NCBI GenBank assembly: GCA_028564925.1 | Contig: CM053026.1 | Span: 601,329,107-601,393,106, forward strand | Source of the DNA: Lithobates sylvaticus | Lineage: Eukaryota > Chordata > Amphibia > Anura > Ranidae | Direction: 5' to 3' | Length of the DNA: 64,000 bases | Shown: positions 57,492-64,000 of the stretch, one piece after another | Layout of the letters: each line of letters opens with the position of its first letter | Position numbering within the stretch: the stretch's first letter is position 1 | Position numbers and translations under genes: made by a program | Notes under the pieces: model-generated | What the model was told of the DNA's origin: nothing | Databases searched by the model: none | What the model saw: the letters and a program-made list of their open reading frames with translations, nothing else

Positions 57492-58108
57492 TAGAGTTTA
57501 CACAACATTATTACAAAAGACAAATATTAAATCAATTATACAGAAAATATATTACTCAAAAAAGTCATTAGTATATTTGTTAATTAGTTTTTGAATGGAA
57601 TGGAAGAGTTGTCAGCATAAATCATTACTGCAGTGATCTACTGCTAGAAACGACTGCAGTGGTCTGTGGGTGATAGGCATATCTATTGCAGGGAGAGGCT
57701 GGACAGAGTTTAACACAATGAGCAAGCTGATCAATTCAACTCCTTAACTTAGGTCTGGATTCCAGTTGTCACTGACAGCAATCGATGCCAGTGCAAATGC
57801 CATCCGGGATCTGCATGAGTCCCAATTCCATTTTAAAATGGTAATGGGATAAATAGGTGCTGTCCTTGGTACTGTTTTAAAACACACGGTACTCATGTAA
57901 TTAAGAAACAAAAACTACGAATATGAGTTTCCAACCTCATATTCCTAGTTTTTGTTTCTTAATTACGGGGCTCTCAAGAATCTTGTGTGGCAGCTTTTAT
58001 ATAGTCTTTAAAATCCAGGTTTGACTGATCCTAAAAGGCAAGAGTTTCCAGGTTTAAAGCTGTAAATTTTTCATCAAAGAGAAGGAAGCAGGACTTTTGT
58101 AAATTTGT
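57492..58108. other. Intergenic, with one strong hairpin
   Basis: Apart from the hairpin at 57897-57966 I see no element or gene. Confidence 0.35.
57897..57966. repeat. 70-bp hairpin, 31-bp arms
   Basis: GTAATTAAGAAACAAAAACT at the left and its complement at the right pair at 30 of 31 positions around an 8-bp loop. Size is in the range of a microRNA precursor or a minimal palindromic repeat. No TTAA or TA duplication is obvious. Confidence 0.6.
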
Positions 58109-58112
58109 TTAA

Positions 58113-59082
58113 CCATTACAATACTGGGCACTTTTGCCCCCTTCCTTCCCAGACCAATTTTCAGCTTTCAGCGCTCTCGCACTTTCAATGACATGTGCGC
58201 GATCATGCAATGCTGTACCCAAATTAAATTTTTATCATTTTGTTCGCACAAATAGAGCTTTAGTTTGGTGGTATTTATTCATGACTCAGTTTTTATTTTT
58301 TTGTGATAAGCGAAAAAATATCGGAAATTTTGAAAAAAAACTATATTTTCTCCTTTCTTTTTTAAACGAAATCCAATAAAATCAAATTTTGTCATAAATT
58401 TAAGCCAAAATGTATTCTGCTACATGTTTTTAGTAAAAAAAATTATGTTAAGTGTATAATAATTGGTTCGCGTGATCACGGACATATGTACGCAAATGAT
58501 CATGTACAGATGTGTGCAGGTGATCACGGACATATGTATGCAGATGATCATTGGCACATGTGATTTTACTGGGACATATGTGGGGGACATGTGTTTTTAT
58601 TATTTGGGGACATGTGTTTTTATTTGGGGACATGTGTGTTTTGGGGACATGTATGTTTTGGGGACATGTGTGGGGACATGTGTGTTTTACTGTGTTGGTG
58701 ACACTAGACTGGTGATCAGTGAGTAAAAAGACAGCTAATACTCACTGATCACCAGCCGGCTGCAGCGATCAGCTCTCCTCTCCTCAGCGACGACTTCCGT
58801 GTAAGGAGAGGAGAGCCGATTGCCTAGCAACCGGCTGTTTGCTTACATCACATGACGGCTGTGATTGGACACGGCCGTCATGTGATCAGGAGGGCCAATC
58901 ACAGAGCCCTCCTGCCGATCCGAGATGCGCCGTGTCCGGGTGACACGAGCGCATCGAGATCGCGCCACTGCACGGGCACGCGCGTGCGATCCCCCTACTT
59001 CTGATGGACGTTCAAGAATGTCCGATCAGAAGTAGGCGGCTCCCACCCGGCCGTATATATACAGTGACCGGGTGGGAAGTAG
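58113..59082. mobile_element. Complete 970-bp TTAA-ended element with GGACATGTG repeats
   Basis: TTAA lies at 58109-58112 and 59083-59086. It starts CCATTACAATACTGGGCACT and ends GGTGGGAAGTAG. The left third matches the 44753 copy (CACAAATAGAGCTTTAGTTT). The middle has GGGGACATGTGTGTTTT repeats (about 58575-58690). The right third contains hairpins such as GTGATCAGTGAG / CTCACTGATCAC and CATCACATGACGGC / GCCGTCATGTGAT. Confidence 0.8.
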
Positions 59083-59298
59083 TTAAGCAGTATCTTGAGC
59101 AAGAGTGCATATGCTCACACATGCATGTGATTTTGAATTACAAAAACAGCTTTAAACATGGTGACTGAGTAGTATTTCATCATTTTGAGGATCTAAATTT
59201 GACTGGGTCTAAATTTGCTGGCTTCATTTAAAATGTACAGTCTATGTGGCGTTATGCTAATGTAAGCCTACTAGAGGGTCATAAGGCTGGAAAATTTA

Positions 59299-60909
59299 CA
59301 GTATTTCACAAAAGTGAGTACACCCCTCACATTTTTGTAAATATTTTATTATATCTTTTCATGTGACAACACTGAAGAAATTACACTTTGCTACAATGTA
59401 AAGTAGTGAGTGTACAGCTTGTATAACAGTGTGAATTTGCTGTCCCCTCAAAATAACTCAACACACAGCTATTAATGTCTAAACCGCTGGCAACAAAAGT
59501 GAGTACACCCCTAAGTGAAAATGTCCAAATTGGGCCCAATTAGCCATTTTCCCTCCCCGGTGTCATGCGACTCGTTAGTGTTACAAGGTCTCAGGTGTGA
59601 ATGGGGAGCAAGTGCGTTAAATTTGGTGTTATGACTTTCACTCTCTGGTCACTGGAAGTTCAACATGGCACCTTATGGCAAAAAACTCTCTGAGGATCTG
59701 AAAAAAAGAATTGTTGCTCTACATAAAGATGGCCTAGGCTATAAGAAGATTGCCAAGACCCTGAAACTGAGCTGCTGCACGGTGGCCAAGACCATTCATC
59801 GGTTTAAAAGGACAGGATCCACTCAAAACGGGCCTCACCATGGTAGACCAAAGAAATTGAGTGCACGTGGTCAGCATCATATCCAGAGGTTGTCTTTGGG
59901 AAATAGACGTATAAGTGCTGCCAACATTGCTGCAGAGGTTGAAGGGATGGGGGGTCAACTGTCAGTGCTCAGACCATACGCCGCAAACTGCATTAAATTG
60001 GTCTGTATGGCTGTCGTCCCAGCAGGAAGCCTCTTCTAAAGATGATGCACAAGAAAGCCCAGAAACAGTTTGCTGAAGACAAGCAGACTAAGGACATTGA
60101 TTACTGGAACCATGTCCTGTGGTCTGATGAGACCAAGATAAACGTATATGTTTCAGATGGTGTCAAGCGTGTGTGGCTGCAACCAGGTGAGGAGTACAAA
60201 GACAAGTGTGTCTTGACTACAGTCAAGCATGGTGGTGGGAGTGTCATAGTCTGGGGCTGCATGAGTGCTGCCGGCACTTGGGAGCTACTGTTCATTGAGG
60301 GAACCATGAATGCCAACATGTACTGTGACATACTGAAGTAGAGCATGATCCCCTCAGAGACTGGCCCACAGGGCAGTATTCCAACATGATAACAACCCCA
60401 AACACACCTCCAAGACAACCACTGCCTTGCTAAAGAAGCTGAGGGTAAAGGCAATGGACTGGCCAAGCATGTCTCCAGACCTAAACCCCATTGAGCATCT
60501 TTGGGGCATCCTCAAATGGAAGGTAGAGGAGCGCAAGGTCTCTAACATCCACCACCTCTGTGATGTCATCATGGAGGAGTGGAAAAGGACTCCAGTGGCA
60601 ACCTTCAAAGCTCTGGTAAACTCCATGCCTAAGAGGGTTAAGGCAGTGCTGGAAAATAATGGTGGTCACACAAAATATTGACACTTTGGGCGCAATTTGG
60701 ACATTTTCACTTAGGGGTGTACTCACTTTTGTTGCCAGCGGTTTAGACATGAATGGCTCTAGGTTGAGTTATTTTGCACTGTTATACAAATTGTACAATC
60801 ACTACATTACATTGTAGCAAAGTGTCAATTCTTCAGTGTTGTCACATGAAAAGATATAATAAAATATTTACAAAAATGTAAGGGGTGTGCTCACTTTTGT
60901 AGGATACTG
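59299..60909 (+). mobile_element. Tc1/mariner element 3, both ends present
   Basis: CAGTATTTCACAAAAGTGAG at the left and CTTTTGTAGGATACTG at the right, with TA on both sides (59297-59298, 60910-60911). Subterminal repeats around TTACACTTTGCTACAATGTA mirror. It is 1611 bp and the same subfamily as element 2 (13311), in the opposite orientation. Confidence 0.93.
59665..60681 (+). pseudogene. Tc1 transposase of element 3, broken by few changes
   Basis: Three open pieces: 59665-60039 begins MAPYGKKLSEDLKKRIVALH with the HTH and GRPKKLSARG hook. 60042-60341 holds [13 protein letters not shown] with the first Asp, and HGGGSVIVWGCMSAAG. 60427-60681 holds [17 protein letters not shown] with the catalytic Glu. 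The second-Asp region (GATAACAACCCCAAACAC near 60387) lies between pieces. A frameshift near 59950 and a stop near 60339 are the main lesions. Confidence 0.9.
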
Positions 60910-60911
60910 TA

Positions 60912-61100
60912 TATACATTAGTTTCAGACCATTTAGACATGTATGAGCTATATGCTTGTTTCAGTGATTCCCTTGGTAATGGAGGATGAGGATGACAATC
61001 CCAGAGCCTTGCACCTTTAAAAACAAGTTAGCAGTAAAAGTTGTATAGGTGTGCTTCCACCTCTTTTCACACAGTAGAACAGGTGTTGCATGAAACAGTC
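60912..61100. other. Short intergenic stretch, possibly ASIC5 3' flank
   Basis: No element recognised. It lies 3' of the ASIC5 last exon. Confidence 0.3.
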
Positions 61101-61548
61101 TTAAAGCCCAACTCCAGGAAAAGTGTAATTTAAATAGTGCATTATGCATCAGATACTCCTCAGATTTGATTACAAACATCTCTTCCTAAGCCATCTTGCA
61201 ATGTAATGACTCAAAGTCACAGTTTTCTTTAATTTTAGTTTCCAAGCTAAATTCCTTCTCAGGGGACCAGACATTTTCCCTGCTCATCATCTTCTTGGGA
61301 ACTGGTCCCCTCAATGCCTCCATGAGTTTTATGTGAAAGAACATGGCTGCTGTTTCCACCAACAGGAGATGTCCACATCAAGCACCACCTGAAGAAGGAA
61401 CCCAGGAAGTAAACAGAAGAAATTAGAAGGATCATCATGTGACCATGGCTTTTTTTTTATATACCAGCTTTTTTTTAATATACCAGCAGTTAGAGGGGGT
61501 GAGAGGGAGGAGTGGGAGGAGGGGGTTACTAAAAGTTGGGCTTTAGGT
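61101..61548. mobile_element. MITE with TTAAAGCCCAACT ends
   Basis: TTAAAGCCCAACTCCAGG at the left is mirrored by AAAGTTGGGCTTTAG at the right. GGGGACCAGACATT / GGAACTGGTCCCC words pair inside. It begins about 25 bp beyond the ASIC5 stop codon, so it may form part of that gene's 3' UTR. Confidence 0.6.
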
Positions 61549-61573
61549 TTACTCACAATAAATACATTCCTGT

Positions 61574-61755
61574 TTAGCAATTCTGTATCTCTTGTTTGTA
61601 TCTTGCTTGGCTGTCTGCACACTGAGATATGTTGGGTATTTTCAGCAACACGAATGCGCAGGCCCAGAGAGCATTGGTTAATACAAACTCCATAATTTCT
61701 ATAACTGTAATCATGCTTGCTCCACAAAAAAGACCAAGCTGTCCACCCACATCAG
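61574..61755 (-). CDS. ASIC5: ASIC5 last coding exon (second membrane helix and C-terminal tail)
   Basis: On the - strand the acceptor TTTTTTCTTGCAG is followed by CT GAT GTG, giving (A)DVGGQLGLFCGASMITVIEI. GGQLGLF is the pre-TM2 hallmark of the ASIC/ENaC channels and G-A-S is their selectivity filter. The helix runs on to EFVLTN, followed by a cytosolic tail ending KQEIQNC-stop; human ASIC5 also ends in Cys (from memory). ASIC5 is a proton- or bile-acid-sensitive sodium channel subunit in the plasma membrane. The exon is 182 bp and open. The gene converges on GUCY1B1, as in mammals. The other exons must lie beyond the right edge; one might be missing, see findings. Confidence 0.85.
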
Positions 61756-62116
61756 CTGCAAGAAAAAATATTGATAATAATATATTAGTTAGTAGATGCG
61801 TGACATGCAAGACAACTCAATTTTTTAAACAACTGCTGGCATGAACGATTAAGCAATTTATAATAAGAAGGTTTTGGAGGGTAGGGGAGGGTAAGGATAT
61901 ACAACCAAACACAAGTAAAACAAGGCGTTGGATACTGATTTTTAATGGATCAACCAAATTATCACTGGGCACATTATCTCTGTTTTTTGCAGCACTACAC
62001 ACGTGGGATGAAAAGAATTGAAAATCCACGTACTGTATATACAGTCCAATGAGATCAACTAATGTTCAAGAGTCCAAAGATTTAATATTAAATAAGGTTC
62101 ATATAAGAAAAAAATA
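61756..62116. other. Probable ASIC5 intron, nothing else recognised
   Basis: AT-rich sequence with an open frame on - (61817-62029) that shows no similarity I recognise. Confidence 0.35.
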
Positions 62117-62790
62117 TTTGAATGACAATTGCGCGGTCATACAACACTGTACCCAAATGAAATTTTTATAATTTTTTTCCCCCCAAATAGAGCTTTATTT
62201 TGGTGGTATTTGATTTAAATGTTTTGTTAAATAATTTTAAAAAGACCGAATTAAAAAAAAAAAAAAAAGTTTTTTTTTTTATTTTGTTCTAAAAATATAA
62301 AATGGGTCATTTTTGTCCATCATTGATGTAGGCTGATGAGGCGGCAGTGATGGGCACTGATGGGTGGCAGTGATGGGCACTGATGAGTTACACTAATAGG
62401 CAGCGCTTTTAGGTGGCACTGATTGGCAGCACTGGTGGGCATTGATAGGTGGCACTGGTGGGCATTGACAGGTGGCACTGGTGGGCATTGCAAGGTGGCA
62501 CTTATGGGCATTGCAAGGTGGCATTTATGAGCATTGCAAGGTGGCACTTATGGGCATTGCAAGGTGGCACTTATGGGCGTTGCAAGGTGGCACTTGTGGG
62601 GATTGCAAGGTGGGACCGATGTCCCTTTAAGATAAGCGGGTGATCGGCTTTTTTTTTTCTCCTCCGCTGTCAGCATGAGGAGAAAAAAGAAAGAGGGAGC
62701 GTGCACAGGGGAGGCCGTCATATGACGGCCTCCCGGGAATTGAGATCCGCGCTGTGGCCGTCATTCGGCCATAGCGCAGATGGCAAGTGG
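62117..62790. mobile_element. TTAA-ended element with TGGCACTTATGGGCATTGCA minisatellite, left end lost
   Basis: It ends AGATGGCAAGTGG followed by TTAA (62791-62794). GAATGACAATTGCGCGGTC and CCAAATAGAGCTTTATTTTG mark the shared left part. From 62330 to 62620 GGCACTGATGGGCA-type units give way to AAGGTGGCACTTATGGGCAT units of 27 bp. A CGTCATATGACG palindrome is near 62715. Confidence 0.75.
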
Positions 62791-62794
62791 TTAA

Positions 62795-63097
62795 ATATTG
62801 TCTGTGTTTCTATAGAGATTATTTATTCTCCCATCACCTAGACAAGAAGTGGGGTAAAATGTGCCAGATGGGGACAGCAACAAAGGCCTGACAAATTCCT
62901 TACTCTACTAGACATAGACATAGAGAACAAAACAAGAGTTGTTGTCCTCCAGTCAAATGTTATCCTTTATACTTTGGGAAAAATAAACAAGCAAACTGAT
63001 CGTTTATTTTGGAAAACATGAAACTCACCAATTTCCTTCAATTTGTTATAAATAGCCTTCAGGTTCCTTTATATATGGCTGCATTTTTAAAGCCATA
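62795..63097. other. Gap with a CACCTAGACAAGAAGTGGGGTA motif, possible ASIC5 intron
   Basis: The phrase CCCATCACCTAGACAAGAAG belongs to a repeated frog motif as I remember it. No clear exon; a weak candidate is discussed under rejected items. Confidence 0.3.
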
Positions 63098-63101
63098 TTA
63101 A

Positions 63102-64000
63102 GCCACATTAAGTCCAGACATTTTTACCCCCTTCCAGTCATCCAACACTGTACCCAAATTCATTTCCTATCATCTTTTTAGACGGATAGAGCTTTCGTTT
63201 GGTGGTATTGAATCACCACTGGGTTTTTTATATTTTGCTATATAAACGAAAAAAATACTAACAATTTGGAGAAAAACAACACGTTTCTCTTAGTTTCTGA
63301 TATAAAATTCTGCAAATAAATTATCTTTCTTCATAAATGTAGGTCAAAATGTATTCTGCTACATTTCTTTGGTAAAAAGAACCTAAATCAATGTAGATTA
63401 TTTAGTATGTGAAAATTGTAGAGTCTACAAACTATGGTATATATTTACACAGTATTTGAAAATTGATCAATGCTGATGTGACCATACAACTATCCCTCAA
63501 AATGACCCCACAATTTTTGTCAAACTTTTTTGGAAAATTAAGAAATTAAATACATTGTTTTTTTACAAATTTGCCATTTTAGCAAGTTATTTCTCACACA
63601 CACTGCATAGGCATACTAAGAATTACACCCCAAAACATATTCAGTTATGCTTCCCATGTATAGGAATACCACATCTGTGAGACTTTTTCACAGCCTAGAT
63701 GCATAGAGGTTTCCAAAATCCAAAGAGGCACCTTTAGGCTTTGAGGTTTATATTTTATGTAGCTAATTTCTTCACTATCTATCACATTTTTGGAGGCCTT
63801 GGAGCACGAGGACAGTGGAAACACCCACACAATTACCCAATTTTGCAAGTCAAACACACTGATGTATTTTTTGAAAGGTATAGTGAGTCTTTTGAAAATG
63901 TAATTTTTTTTGCCACAAGTTTTTGGAAAATGCAGGAATGAAAATTAAAATATATTTATTTACACAAATGTGTCAATTAATAAGATATGTCTGAGTGGTC
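63102..64000. mobile_element. TTAA-ended element, runs off the right edge
   Basis: TTAA (63098-63101) precedes GCCACATTAAGTCCAGACAT, then CCAACACTGTACCCAAATTC and GATAGAGCTTTCGTTTGGTG, the shared left part of the family. After about 63400 the sequence differs from the other copies (ACCATACAACTATCCCTCAA onwards). The right end is outside the window. Confidence 0.6.

Noticed and set aside
63020-63066. Possible ASIC5 exon on the - strand (NLKAIYNKLKEIG, donor GTGAGT)
   Set aside because: A donor is present and the wording faintly recalls the region before TM2, but there is no proper acceptor tract and the TTAA element begins 35 bp away. The exon that should follow it is not found before 61755. 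Too weak to list.

Overview
The window is vertebrate genomic DNA, most likely from a frog of the ranid type. It holds large, repeat-filled introns of a conserved vertebrate gene, many Tc1/mariner copies, CR1 and L1 LINEs, and a very high load of hAT-, PIF/Harbinger- and TTAA-type non-autonomous elements. The organism is inferred from how the repeats look; no database search was made.

Host genes. The left part (about 6.3-29 kb) is the 3' half of GUCY1B1, the beta-1 subunit of soluble guanylate cyclase, on the + strand. Six coding exons are certain (6334-6467, 9133-9330, 14983-15220, 17739-17879, 18194-18348, 24610-24736). They run from the second half of the PAS-like domain through the signalling helix and the whole cyclase domain. 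A seventh exon at 27298 probably supplies one Glu codon, the stop and the 3' UTR. The 5' exons lie upstream of the window. About 33 kb downstream on the - strand is the last coding exon of ASIC5 (61574-61755), which carries the second membrane helix and the Gly-Ala-Ser pore motif. The convergent GUCY1B1 > < ASIC5 order matches the human arrangement as I recall it.

Repeats. Nearly everything else is mobile DNA, much of it nested. The left edge (1-3494) is a TTAA-ended element with 350-bp tandem repeats. The introns hold a 1.1-kb foldback, a TTAGGT-rich minisatellite, two Tc1 copies and many MITEs. The gap between the genes holds a Tc1 copy carrying a CR1 LINE, a Tc1 copy split by a 984-bp TTAA element whose empty site can be read directly, a full-length L1-type LINE with an open 1258-codon ORF2 and perfect target duplications, and another broken Tc1 copy.

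Most striking are two giant foldback elements. FB1 (39249-41690) has PIF/Harbinger-like ends and a TAA duplication. FB2 (49652-52591) has hAT-like ends and an 8-bp duplication, and sits inside ORF1 of the L1. Each is a near-palindrome with a central GC-box promoter core that fires outward in both directions. Each arm then carries a TATA-like box, a short Lys/Arg/Glu-rich reading frame and an AATAAA poly(A) site. The two share a cassette of about 380 bp and the same GC-box core but have different ends and different mini-genes. A third, decayed half-arm lies at about 42950-43330. I regard this as the best candidate for an undescribed type of element.
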